Below are positions 32,701 to 41,698 of a DNA stretch of 64,000 nt, piece by piece; positions within the stretch are counted from its first letter, which is position 1, and each line of letters starts with the position of its first letter. A program made the translations under genes and the position numbers. Origin of the DNA: Cryoendolithus antarcticus (taxonomy: Eukaryota > Ascomycota > Dothideomycetes > Cladosporiales > Cladosporiaceae); the NCBI GenBank assembly GCA_002077065.1, contig NAJO01000004.1, positions 248,001 to 312,000 on the forward strand, read 5' to 3'. A model generated the notes under the pieces. It was not told the origin of the DNA. It saw nothing but the letters and a program-made list of their open reading frames with translations, and did not search any database.

Positions 32701-33048
32701 GTGCCTTGACCTCGACTGAGGGAGCTCGGCTTCGTTCTCTTCAAGTAAATTAGCCTCAGCTACTCGTGCAACAGCTTCAATCGTGCCGTCCATCTGCGAT
32801 AGGTCGGAGATCAGCTCGATCTGCTCTTCTTCCTCGAGGATCACTTCAGGTTCTTCACTGGCGGTCTTAGTCTTTTTCGTCTTGCGTCGCTTGGCAGGAG
32901 CTGACAGCCCGGGCACACTCAGTCCTTGGCTACTGGCAGGTCTCTCGGAGGCAGTAGAAGCATCGCTGGCTCTCCTCTTCCTCGTCGCCCGCTGTGGGAG
33001 TGGCTGACTTGCACTCGGCGGTGCGTTCCTCGCGCGTTTGGGCGGCAT
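29701..33048 (-). CDS. Large coiled-coil protein, function unknown
   Basis: A single uninterrupted frame of 1115 aa from the ATG at 33048 (start MPPKRARNAPP); the open frame extends 13 codons upstream but without ATG. Residues 1-90 are basic and carry nuclear-localisation-like clusters (ATRKRRASD, PAKRRKTKKTK). Residues about 200-1050 are nearly continuous Glu/Leu/Arg/Gln/Ala-rich heptads, interrupted near 290-350. The C-terminus is Gly/Ser/Lys-rich (GGKKGAGGRKVKKR) and ends DSGFGVASDETEGESLAAL. This layout fits a nuclear scaffold, spindle-pole or chromosome-associated coiled-coil protein, but that is inference; heptad composition alone resembles many families. The long antisense frames here are artefacts of the repetitive codons. 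Confidence 0.87.
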   Translation of the reverse strand: MPPKRARNAPPSASQPLPQRATRKRRASDASTASERPASSQGLSVPGLSAPAKRRKTKKTKTASEEPEVILEEEEQIELISDLSQMDGTIEAVARVAEANLLEENEAELPQSRSRHVHFGSDEVDVDGSTAQHKTPYAAKTQTTKMSVKRRMTASPSLGGSKRYKTSTQRTSLPAHLSLTEAGETRTVQEHHFASLREVLDERIRHLQSQHGEQKKLGKLDQHTRATLKELDELRIETQEKEKRIKELILELETNEDDEVDLDRHQAVEAEIARLRHDVLANRARGHIDSLPDNDMMVIDSQQEVSYPQLAGDGLEPVTPTAVGKRTSIRQSQDIVVANGRRTSGQGLTDAERRTFEDTIVVLAQEANDAKTQLRLETIGLQALGFSAGDVQPSIIIQAIRESFESIREKMYARFPDSLPEDATNADLLEILFANSTEFADRLVDQDRDFQRQIAHSTDLQVQVDKLIDHLAAAEIRIDTLQAQWKQLDELSDTKERDIEELEEQLAIAEEQRDDLTAKLKEKHDQLTILEADNISLQQSLDKLNVSLQGYRDEETRLQILITKMETEHNVTITKMNESREVDIEDLESRLDAEIILRNEAEKQGAERQVLITELEAHIEEIAVGRNALREQLEQAKADLLVEQSVREQAEASALEKDAEVADLETRVEKLETELDLLATELADLRNLNDAERRQREAAETDLDDRNAEIEELNQKLHQQGVEANSLRQKMFEVQQQNTIRVQELELLASERDAQFQVDIADEIERREAAEGVIRLREVTIVELQKDLTALQLNMADTLAERDERIAELETEVADRNAEIVRLQNDLRATENLLTAEVAQSDQRREQNDAAIVLLQTNITTLETTIITLQRDHAQVLALHDSETEDRNAAIATLNHTIAVHLTDISDLQKQKSGLEHRVNEEAEQFLLLQADTGAEIDSLKETIRDKQAKILIVEEKAIEADARWQEVLDARDEEIGNLRAEAQTTTTTVEEITAQSASLKQRFQAYIYRTDDVVKNLQAELARAKAAVDAEGEALKQEGDDILEQLEGMDTLSEMQVSKKITTTQTQSSAGASSSQQSAGGKKGAGGRKVKKRVYDSGFGVASDETEGESLAAL

Positions 33049-35475
33049 CTTGTTGGTATACTGGGCTTGTGTATGCAGAAACTTCAATCAGCTAAGTTAA
33101 GAATCAATTTGCGAGCAAGTCGAGCGAGCTCCCGGTCAACAGGAGTTGTATCTAGCAAAGTGTGATGTAGAAGCAGTGATGTTAATGTGTTGCTGGACAG
33201 CGAGTCTGCAAGAAATGGAAGGGTCGGCGGTGCCTGTGGCTGGAGAGGTGACGACAGGCGTAAAGTTTGTTTCTCGATCACTGCCGCAAGACGCGTGCCT
33301 AGCGCGTTTGCTGGGTTCATCCCGACGATTTGGGTTCACTACATCATGAATGACGGACTTCATCACGATCATCGAGATGCGTACCTGGAATCCTACATAC
33401 CCCAGAGTCGAGCGACTGGCGTCTCGCGATAGTAACGCTATCGCATGAGAATATGCTACAGTGTCCGAGGTGATCACCAGTGCTACATGATTCGACATGT
33501 GGTCACTCTTTCCATTGCTATACAGCGAGTAGCCTCCACGTCCCGGGCACGCGAATGTCAGAAGAAGCGGACCACCCCAGAGATCCACATGGTCGACACT
33601 GCTAGTATAGACTGCATCGCGATAGCAAAGGCTTTCAAAGCTGCGTGAGAGAGACGTCGGAGGAGATCCCTCTCGCTGATAACTTAAGTACGCCCATACA
33701 CTTGCGGTGCGGCATGTGTCGGCATTGTCGTCTATTGTAAGTTCCTGAGAGGTCGACTTCTTTTATCACTCCCATGCCCGGGGCAGACGTTCTCTTAGAG
33801 GGTGTCGGACCCTTCGGCCAGCTCACTGACCCAAGCGCGGCATCCGGGACATGGTCGACATCGGTGACATTCGTTAGCAGTAATTGAGACGAGAGCCTCC
33901 AGAGCGACAGGGGTCTCGACAGTCGGTTCTGTAGTCTCTCGCCCTCGATTGCAATGGGTAGCGGGCTGACTCCCATTCGCAGCTCCTTGGTTTCCTAACA
34001 TCGTCTTGTACTGTTTGGCTTGCGAGAGCTATCATCAGTTCTTCTACATGTTGATGAATGACCGTTGTCATCGCTGGAGCGAGTCGGCCTTCCAGGCTGA
34101 ACACATGATCGCAGCCTTCTGCGTCAATCTGACGACTCGCTACGAGGCAACACAGATCAATTAGTAGTCTGCATAAGCCTCGATGACATCGCGATGCTCG
34201 CGCCAATCCGCACGACGGCATTTAGAAGCTAGCATAAATGTGCTCGAGGGGACCGGTGATCGATGCAGAGCCCGCGTGAGTTTTACCTTTAGTAGTCACC
34301 GAGAAGCCAGCATACAGTCGGTCATTGTTGAACGGTCTACGATGCAAGGGGTCTTGCGAGTATGTGGCTTTGAAACGCTCATTTATTGCTTTGATGTCTC
34401 CGCTAGTCCCAGCCTCTGGAGGTCCTGTCCGTGGTCATTGATTTCGAAGCATCATAGAGCAGCAGCGCCATAGTGAGATGACTTACCAAACGCTCAGATT
34501 CACCTAGGTGCTCTTTGGGAACTAGATAGTCTCTCTGCCGTAGCATTAGAGCGAAACAACACTCGCGGCTCAGTCGATAGTAGCATGACCGCCTCGTAAT
34601 ATTCAGCGTGTCGGTTGTGCTCGAGCCATGATGTCGAACCGACATGGAATCGATTGACGAACTCCATAGAACTATGCTTTCTGTGCTCGGCCCTTCCGAA
34701 GCAAGATCTGTTCGATGTTCGTGGACGTTTAGGCTGACACCACGTGGGCAAAGTCCTCGTCAGCGGTATGAGGCTCTAGCGGCTCGGAGAAGCACGCTTG
34801 CGCAGTCGTTGACTGCCGCTGCCACGTAAATTTTCCGCCGGCATCGGAGCATCTGCATGTATTCCACGATGATCGCGCAGTTTGCAGCCAATGGAGTGCC
34901 CCACAAGCAGATCACGTCTGATATCACAATCTGCACCGCAGCCAAAGTGGAGAGGTGTAGCGAAACGGCGTGAAGCGGCTCGTAGTGAGATGCTTGTGCC
35001 CTTGCTACTTGTCGTGCGACGTGTTAGGGTTTTCTTACGAACTGCCATATTCGGAAGAAGCCTCTGATCTCCTTCCCAGAACTCTTCTCAAGGCCGCGCT
35101 ACACTTTGCGAGTCGAGGCTAGGCTGCATCTTGCGCTTGCGATGACATTCCGAGTATAAGAGGATGACGACCCAGTGCCGACGTGCTGGTAGAAACGGCA
35201 TCATCGCTTACGATCCGCCTGGCTGATGTACGCGGGCGAAAAGTTTGGGGGCGCATCGAGATTCGCGTGACGCTGTGACGAATCGACAACGTGTGAAGAA
35301 AGAACATCGAAGGAACGCCAGCGCCGTTTCATCGCCGTCATCGCCGGAAATCGTGCACCTCTGAGGTGGAACGCTCGTGGACGCTCTACTTTGTTGCGCA
35401 TCCTCGGCGAACATCCACTCTTGATGAATCCGCCGCCAAGAAGCCGCAAACACGAACCCCGGACACCTCCTCACG
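33049..35475. other. Gene-poor 2.4-kb region
   Basis: No gene can be supported. Several overlapping minus-strand frames between about 34,200 and 35,050 have a coding-like composition but are short, lack convincing ATGs and do not join cleanly. The stretch 35,060-35,475 should contain the F-box gene promoter. Confidence 0.35.
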
Positions 35476-37180
35476 ATGGCGGAGATTGCGCAGACGTCGC
35501 ATCTGCTATCTTTACCGGCGGAACTTATCTTCCACATACTCGGATATCTCGAACCATTGGATCTCGCCAATGTAGCGCTGACAGACCGACGACTGAAGAC
35601 TCAGTCATACGACGATCAAATATGGCTCCCGATCATCAACGAGAATCTGCCCGAGCGGATAACCAGCCCACAACCTCTGGAGACGTTCCGTGAACTGTAC
35701 ATTGCGCATCACTCACACTGGTTCCTGCCTAAGCACAAGATATGGTTCTCCGACAGCGAGCCGAATGGGAAGCTCCTGATCGCACGGTATGATCCGCGAA
35801 GAGCATGCATCGAGGCATACACCATGACTGCCATGCGCGGGGAGCACACGTTGGAGCGGTGGGAGAAAGATCCGGATGTCATCATACACAGCTTCAATCC
35901 CGTCGTGGCGCTCGATCTCAATCAGCCGACGTTAAGACTTAGCGTTGACAGCATGCAGACGGACGATCAGCCAAACGCGTTTCCCAGCGATCGAGGCTAT
36001 GCTGCTTCGACACGATACAGCAAGGAGACGCTCATGGAGACTTTCGCTGAAGCAGGACTGTACGGCTCTTTCATGCTCTGTCGCAACCTCCCCGCCGAAG
36101 CCATAGGCAGCTCCACCAGCATCTGGCCGCCTCGTCGGTTCCCCGCCAATGCGCGTGTCCGCAATGACAGCCAAAATGGCTACAAATCCGCTGGTCACCG
36201 CCCTACGACGCTCGCAGAAGTCAGCCAACACAATTTCCGCCTTCGCAAATGGGTCGAGTACACCGGCCGGCGCTCGCAACCCAGCATCATGTCCTTCACG
36301 GCGCAGAACGGCTTGACAGCAGCTCTTGGCCTCGCAGGCCAGTACATTTCTGGCGGCATGGGCTTCAGCTCACGCTCTAGCATGTATTCCGGGATGAACG
36401 TCCGCATGCCAGAGGACATCACGACATACGCCACCCTGCCAGAATGGTGCTATACGCCTACGAAAGAAAAGCCATGGCGCGGCATTTGGTGTGGAGATTA
36501 CAGCGGACACGGCTGCGAGTTCATCCTCATCATGCAGCCCGACAAGGAAGACGAAGCGCCTTTGCCCGAAAATATGGAATGGCTACAAAACTGGTTCCGC
36601 GGCTATCGACGTCGCAGCAGCGCCAGCACCAATTCGGCCTCTACTTCCACCTCCCTCCCAGACCCAGACCCGGATTTCGAATTCGCAGTCGCGCGCCAGC
36701 AAGAGGTCGCCGCGGCTTTCGAAGCTGAGTACGGCGATCCTGAGCCGGAGCCTGATGGACCTTTCGTGCGCACTAAACAGCCTGTAACAGATTACAAGGA
36801 TGTGCCCACGGGCAGACTAGAGGCTGTGAAGTTGACGGGTGATATGAACATCCCGCGTGGGGAGTACACGTTCATCGCACCTGAGGTTGGCCATGGTGGA
36901 TTCATGAGGGTGGCTGATGAGGAGACTTTCAAGGGCGCGAGGGTTGTACGAAGCGCGGGACATATTGCTGGGAGGGGTTTCAACGACGGTGAGTCGCCTT
37001 GACGCGGGTGACGATGCAGAGGCACGGAGACTGACATTGTTTGCAGATCAGTACATGCCGAGCCAGCTTATCATGATCTCGCACGACAGACTCGCACAAT
37101 ACTGGGAGGGGTTTGGGGAGGGGTTTGGGCATATCTCGTATTATCAGCGGGTGGATCTGGATGCATTGTTGAAGATGTAG
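35476..37180 (+). CDS. F-box protein, FBXO31-like
   Basis: Probable substrate receptor of an SCF (Skp1-cullin-F-box) ubiquitin ligase. Exons are 35476-36988 and 37047-37180 with a 58-nt intron, joining as RGFND-DQYMPSQL; the product is 548 aa. The F-box lies at residues about 8-50 (LLSLPAELIFHILGYLEPLDLANVALTDRRL), written here only as the span starting LLSLPAEL. The C-terminal half shows FBXO31-type blocks: RGIWCGDYSGHGCEF near 338, then GDMNIPRGEYTF, APEVGHGGF and GRGFNDDQYMPSQLIM, which in the human protein form a beta-barrel pocket. A Ser/Asp/Pro-rich insertion separates the two blocks. Targets are unknown. The match to FBXO31 is by motif order, read by eye. Confidence 0.88.
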
Positions 37181-37457
37181 GTATGTAGATATTTGGCACT
37201 TTGCATTATTGCATTGCGTGGGTTTGTAAATCCTTTCTACGGGACTTCCACATCTCTGCATAACTTCCCGTTCCACGTATTGCATTCGGCGTGTGAATAG
37301 AGGCTGATACTATGAGTCCTGCAGTGCCGAGGTCCAATCCAATGCCCATTCGGTTGTCCAGTTGATGTATTAGCAATGATCTATGTATCTCTCGATTGTA
37401 TCGCGGAAATCTGGGACCTCTCTAGACTTTAGCTCCTCCCTTCGATGAGCAGCCAAT

Positions 37458-38289
37458 ATGCCCGACCACATCGCCCTCCTCTGCACGCTGCACCCAGCCT
37501 CGCAAGAAAAGCGCGAAAGAGTCCGTCTTCTCTACCATATCACCTTCGCCTGCGTGCTGAAGCTAATTCAATCCCCAGATACTCGACCTGCTCCGCCGCT
37601 TGGCTCGAGAATACTACATCAAGCCGTCCGCGAAATGCATCGCCTGGTCTTACTTCACGCCCGCCGCCAAGCTGACCGCAGACGCCACGTCCTTCCCGCT
37701 GATGGGTATGGAAGTCTACACCGATAAATCCGCGCTCCAGGCTCAGGTAGACGACACCGAGCACTTTCAGCCTTACCATGCGCTCGTCAAGCGAGAGGGA
37801 CTGTATGCTAAGCCGGAGGAACTGCAGTCGTGGTATCTGGACTGTGGGTTCGTTGCTCGAGGAGAAGGGCAGACTAAGGGCGGCAAGGGTGGGCTGGTGA
37901 GTGTGTCGAGGTTGGTTTGTAAGGATGTTGCTGGCGCGGCAAAGGTTCTGCACGGGCTAAGGGAGTTCTCGAAGTGGGTCGAGAGCGAGGAACCTGGCGT
38001 GCTGTCTTACGGCGTTTTCACGCGGCCAAAGGCGCAAAGTGAGGTGCTGGTCTGGGTGAGATATGTGAGCGGGAAGGCTATCAGGAGACATGATGAAGCG
38101 CCGGAGCATAGAGCTGCCCAGTACGTGTGCACCTTCTCAGTAGCGCGGACTACAACGTGGCTGACACGAGACCATAGGAAACTCATGGGCCCACATCTGG
38201 ACATGAAGAAGACTGAGACGACGGTTTGGAGAGAAGTCGAGGATAGCTTTGTGGCGCCTCTACCGGCATCCTCCAGCGCGAAGCTCTGA
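37458..38289 (+). CDS. ABM-like dimeric alpha/beta-barrel protein
   Basis: Exons are 37458-37520, 37579-38120 and 38178-38289, with introns of 58 and 57 nt; the product is 238 aa. Junctions read KRER-ILDLLRR and HRAAQ-KLMGPHL. The second intron is a multiple of three and lacks in-frame stops, so an unspliced read-through is also open. Features of the antibiotic-biosynthesis-monooxygenase superfamily occur twice: HIALLCTLHPASQEKRE with the following helix, and the later block YGVFTRPKAQSEVLVWVRYVSG. This suggests two ferredoxin-like barrels in tandem. Members include quinone-forming monooxygenases and non-catalytic proteins. It is convergent with the EthD-like gene, whose stop is 72 bp away. 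The exact reaction is unknown. Confidence 0.78.
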
Positions 38290-38361
38290 AGCAAATGCCC
38301 AGACCTCCACTATCACACCGCTCGTCCCCACCCACACCCCGGTCTCCCAGGTATCTCCTCT

Positions 38362-38771
38362 CTAATCCGACCCGGTCACCTCGCCGGTAATCAGAATCGG
38401 CTTCCCGTCCGAGAAGTTCGGCACATCGCCCATGATCTCCGCCGTGTGCTCGCCACCAGCAGCCTTGTCGAACTCGGCCTTGCTGCCCCACTCGAGCGTT
38501 GCTTGGACGGAGTAATCGGCATCATCGGGGAATTGGATGACCTGAGGTAGTTCATGTCAGCGGCTGGGCCATGCAGTAGGGGGAGGCTTCGATGCGTTGG
38601 AAGAGCTGTATGGGGTTAGTTTCATGGGTGGCATAAACGTACCTTGTACGACTTCAGGCCTGCTGGGCCCCAGTGCTTCTTCACCAGCGGCATGTGCGAG
38701 GTGAGGTAGTAGTTCATGTCGAACTTGCACCCCTTCGGGTAAAGCACGGTGGTGGTGGCTCCGGAAGGCAT
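38362..38771 (-). CDS. EthD-domain protein
   Basis: A small dimeric alpha/beta-barrel protein of the EthD family. Exons are 38643-38771 and 38362-38541 with a 101-nt intron (GTACGT...CTCAG), joining as LKSYK-VIQFPDD; the product is 102 aa, normal for EthD. The ATG has a good context (CCACCATGC). Key features are TVLYPKG, FDMNYYLTSHMPLVKKHWGP (the conserved histidine-containing Y-x-x-x-H-M-P motif), and the second half with QATLEW and FDKAAGGEHTAEI. Members take part in ether or polyketide degradation or act as stand-alone small oxygenases and cyclases; here the reaction is unknown. Neither exon alone is long, so the gene is easily missed. Confidence 0.9.
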
Positions 38772-39625
38772 GGTGGGCGATACTCTGAACTTCTCGACGT
38801 GCGTATGTAGGCGAATATATAGAATGTGTACTGGCCTTGCTTTGGGCAACACGAATGAGGAGAGGGAGTGCTTACATGTTATATTCCTTGATCGCTCATG
38901 GTCATCTTGCCCCACCTTGAAGCTCACCCAGGGGACTGCGCTACTGAGACGACCCCTCCTACCGTATTCCCTAGACCCGCTCGACCCGAGGCTGGACTTG
39001 CCGAAATGAATGGCCAATACTACACGAAAAGCAAGGGGACCACCGTGCAATGAATGCTCTGAGTGAGCGGTAGCGCGTAGTGCCGCTCCGACCCTGCCTC
39101 GAGCTGACACATCAAGAAGTCTACGTACGATTACTTCATTCGGCTTACAGCCGCATCATGATTGTTTTCAAGCGAGAACTCTGGTTCCTCGACGCAACGA
39201 TTGCTTAGCACTTGGAAGATCACGAAAAATCCACCGTGCTTGTCAATGGTCGCGAGGCGTCCGACGTCCTGGATCACTATAGTTAGATCATTATCGCCTT
39301 TGGGCAGTCGAGTAGTCAGAACCACTCGTCACGCTTGTCGTTTCTACTAAGGCCCGATGATGGTTCCACCTGAGCAGTCGATGGCTGAGGGAAGGGACGG
39401 GCACGTGTAACGTAACCCTCACGGAGAGCAAGGGTTTCGATCTTCAAGTGCATCCCATTTCTCATATCCTCATTAACTCTGGAGAAACGACACTTCACCA
39501 CAGCGAACAGGTTAACGCGGGGTGAAAGGTCAGTCTCTACTGAAATCAAGACAGGTATAGGGAAACGGGCACAGAGCCCATGCATCCAATCGAAACTGTG
39601 GATCCATTCCTTCTACGTCTCGACT
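38772..39625. other. Intergenic, unassigned minus-strand frames
   Basis: 854 bp between the EthD ATG and the stop of the secreted protein. Two adjacent minus-strand frames (39316-39585 with an ATG, and 39131-39325 without) have fairly coding-like codon use, but no family is recognised and no clean splice joins them. They could be a decayed gene. Confidence 0.3.
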
Positions 39626-40060
39626 CTAGCAGTCCCACACAACCGTACAATGCGCATTATTCGAGTTCCCAGCACCATAGAATTCACTATTCGTCTCCCC
39701 CGTAAACGCATCCCCCGTAAGACCCTGGCAATTAAACCCCTGAGTCGGGAACGTCTCGGCCTTCACATCAATAAGACACATGCCCACGCCCGACTTGCCC
39801 AGACCGTCAAAGTTCGCGGCGCCGTACAGTTGAGGGTCGCTCGGGCAGCCGTAGTTGTCGGGATAGCCATTGCCTTTGTTCAGCGTGACTTGGAGAGGGG
39901 CGTCGTCGTTGATCTGGAAAATGAAGCCGTCTGTTTCGGTGAGGGAGGAGCCTCCTAGGTTGAGGCCTGAACCCAGCGTCGCGAAGGCGGTCAGTTTGCA
40001 GACGTCGGCGGAGGCGACGGCTGCAAGGAGGGCCAAGATGGATGGGGTAAAGGTCTTCAT
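39626..40060 (-). CDS. Small secreted six-cysteine protein (candidate effector)
   Basis: A 144-aa frame from the ATG at 40060. The start MKTFTPSILALLAAVASA is a clear signal peptide with cleavage near residue 18. The mature part of about 126 residues is Gly/Asn/Asp-rich and has six cysteines (VCKLTAF, YGCPSD, GMCLID, FNCQGL, AHCTVVWDC), consistent with three disulfides in the apoplast. No catalytic motif is recognised. Size, secretion and cysteine content fit a fungal effector-like or surface protein. Upstream lies the repeat-bearing 40.2-41 kb region, a setting in which such genes are common. The frame extends further upstream without a better start. Confidence 0.83.
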   Translation of the reverse strand: MKTFTPSILALLAAVASADVCKLTAFATLGSGLNLGGSSLTETDGFIFQINDDAPLQVTLNKGNGYPDNYGCPSDPQLYGAANFDGLGKSGVGMCLIDVKAETFPTQGFNCQGLTGDAFTGETNSEFYGAGNSNNAHCTVVWDC

Positions 40061-40240
40061 TGTTGCGGTTGGTAGGCTGGGTGTTGGGCGTATGTCGGTA
40101 GGAAGGCGCTCGTGTTGGGCTGGAAACTGAGGATCGTGCTGGACTGGAAGCTGAGGAGTGTAGTGACAGGATGAACCAAGTGTCCATGGGATGGGCAAAG
40201 TATTTGTACGAGGACATGCTCCCGATACCGCTCGAGTGAG

Positions 40241-40499
40241 GCATGCCTGCAGTCTACTGTGCCGTCTCTGTCGCGATCTACAAGCAAGTACTTCGTCGAA
40301 GCAGGCATGTCCACAGTCTACTGCGCCGCCTTTGTTGCGATCTACGCAAGCCAACACCCGGTCGTAGCACGCATGCCTTCAATATGCTGCACCGTCACTG
40401 TTGGGATCTACAAGCGCGAGTACTTCGTTGAAGGAGGCATGCCTGCAGCCTGTTGCACCGCCTCTGACGTGGTCTACGCAAGGTAGCACTCGAAGACGT
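40241..40499. repeat. Degenerate tandem repeat, about 65 bp x 4
   Basis: Four head-to-tail diverged units start at about 40241, 40304, 40371 and 40437 (unit lengths 63, 67, 66 and about 63). Each begins GCATG(C/T)C and carries a CTG(C/T) block, GATCTAC or GGTCTAC in the middle and a tail such as AAGTACTTCGTCGAAG or CAACACCCGGTCGTAG. A fifth partial tail and GCATG-like start may precede them at 40,195-40,240. The unit length is not a constant multiple of three, so this looks like a decayed minisatellite rather than a protein repeat. Confidence 0.8.
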
Positions 40500-40524
40500 A
40501 TGCGTATACAACATTGATAGTCGA

Positions 40525-40979
40525 CTGACTCGGATGCATGCTCCACGATCATCCAGCTTGCATACAACCGTGAGCATCACGGCGAATAAGCCAGCAATAG
40601 GAGCGGACTAAGCCTGCCTGGCTCGTTTCAAGCACGCGAATGAGCGAGTTGCGCATTGCGGTATGTAGCGGTGCAAGAATGGGTGCTGCCCATATGCCTG
40701 GATCAAAGTCCTATAGTCGGGCATTGGAGAACCTTGCGGTCACGAACCCCGTGGTCCGCTGGCTGGGGTGCATACTCCATGATCACACAGATCGACGTCG
40801 ACAACCGGGTTATGCGGCGCATCACGGCGAATAAGCCAGCAGTAGGGACGGGCTTAGGTTGCTTGGCTCGTTTCAGGCACGGGAGTAAGCAACACCAGCA
40901 TCGCAAGATCAGCATTGCAGGATCAGAATTGTGGTATGTTGCATTGGAAGAATAGATGTTGCCCATGTGCTCGGAAGAA
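40525..40979. repeat. Diverged direct repeat pair
   Basis: Copy A (about 40525-40705) and copy B (about 40756-40979) lie head to tail. The cores 40574-40635 and 40819-40880 match at 53 of 62 positions, including an unbroken 23-base start ending GAATAAGCCAGCA. Flanks match more loosely: CTCCACGATCAT against CTCCATGATCAC, and GCTGCCCATATGC against GTTGCCCATGTGC. Most differences are transitions. No coding capacity or transposon end is recognised. Confidence 0.75.
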
Positions 40980-41698
40980 ACTCCTCTAGCGAGGCAGATG
41001 CAGAACCTGATTGGTCGGCATGCCAATGACGTACGGAGTATCGTGCGTCCGGTCTACACGTGAGCTACATTAGCAGATCCACCGGATCCTTCGCGCTCAT
41101 GAACCCGGTCTAGCATTGCAATTCTTCCCGCCGGATCCTTCCCGTTGGGTCCTTCCGACTCATGAACAGCCTACGGGGGGGAGTCGGCCGAGTTGAGCTT
41201 TGTAAGTCTCAGAGGGTCACGGCAGTGATTTCTTTGTTCCCAGGACAGTTGCTTCGAACGAGTCAATCGCAGTCTGTACTAGTACCAGCCTCGAGGTCAC
41301 TGCACCAGACACACGTGCGTTGCTGCGCCTGATCGTTTCGTTGTCGTATAGAATTGCTACATTTGGTGGCCGAACGACTCCACCCTCAAACATGGCCAGC
41401 GCCGTGACATCCGGGCGCAGTCGGCGTCCTGAAGCGGTAGGTGTATGGTAGTGTGTAGGACCCCTGCATTGGTCAGGGGTGTGACAAGTTGGGGGGAAGC
41501 GCCAGCACTGAGGCATGAAAGTGAGGGCATAAGCCCTTGCTATGTAGTATCCAGATAGCAGGATTGAAGAAGTGACGCAGCTGTGGATGAGATACCGAAG
41601 ACATGGCGTATTGCTTCGATGGCAAGCTGCGAAATCCTGTCTTTTATGCAGATCTTCACACTCGCTCGACATCTGCAGCGACTCGCTGCAGTAGTCAC
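40980..41698. other. Intergenic, short GGATCCTT-containing motifs
   Basis: Two short similar blocks at about 41085-41110 and 41132-41170 share CCGGATCCTTC and CTCATGAAC. A minus-strand frame at 41217-41672 has no family features. Otherwise I see nothing. Confidence 0.35.

Noticed and set aside
38183..38491. 102-codon Gly/Arg-rich minus-strand frame
   Set aside because: Wrong phase over the EthD second exon; the EthD frame gives a full conserved domain.
41217..41672. 151-codon minus-strand frame
   Set aside because: No ATG at the start, no domain, and placed between repeats and the HET stop.
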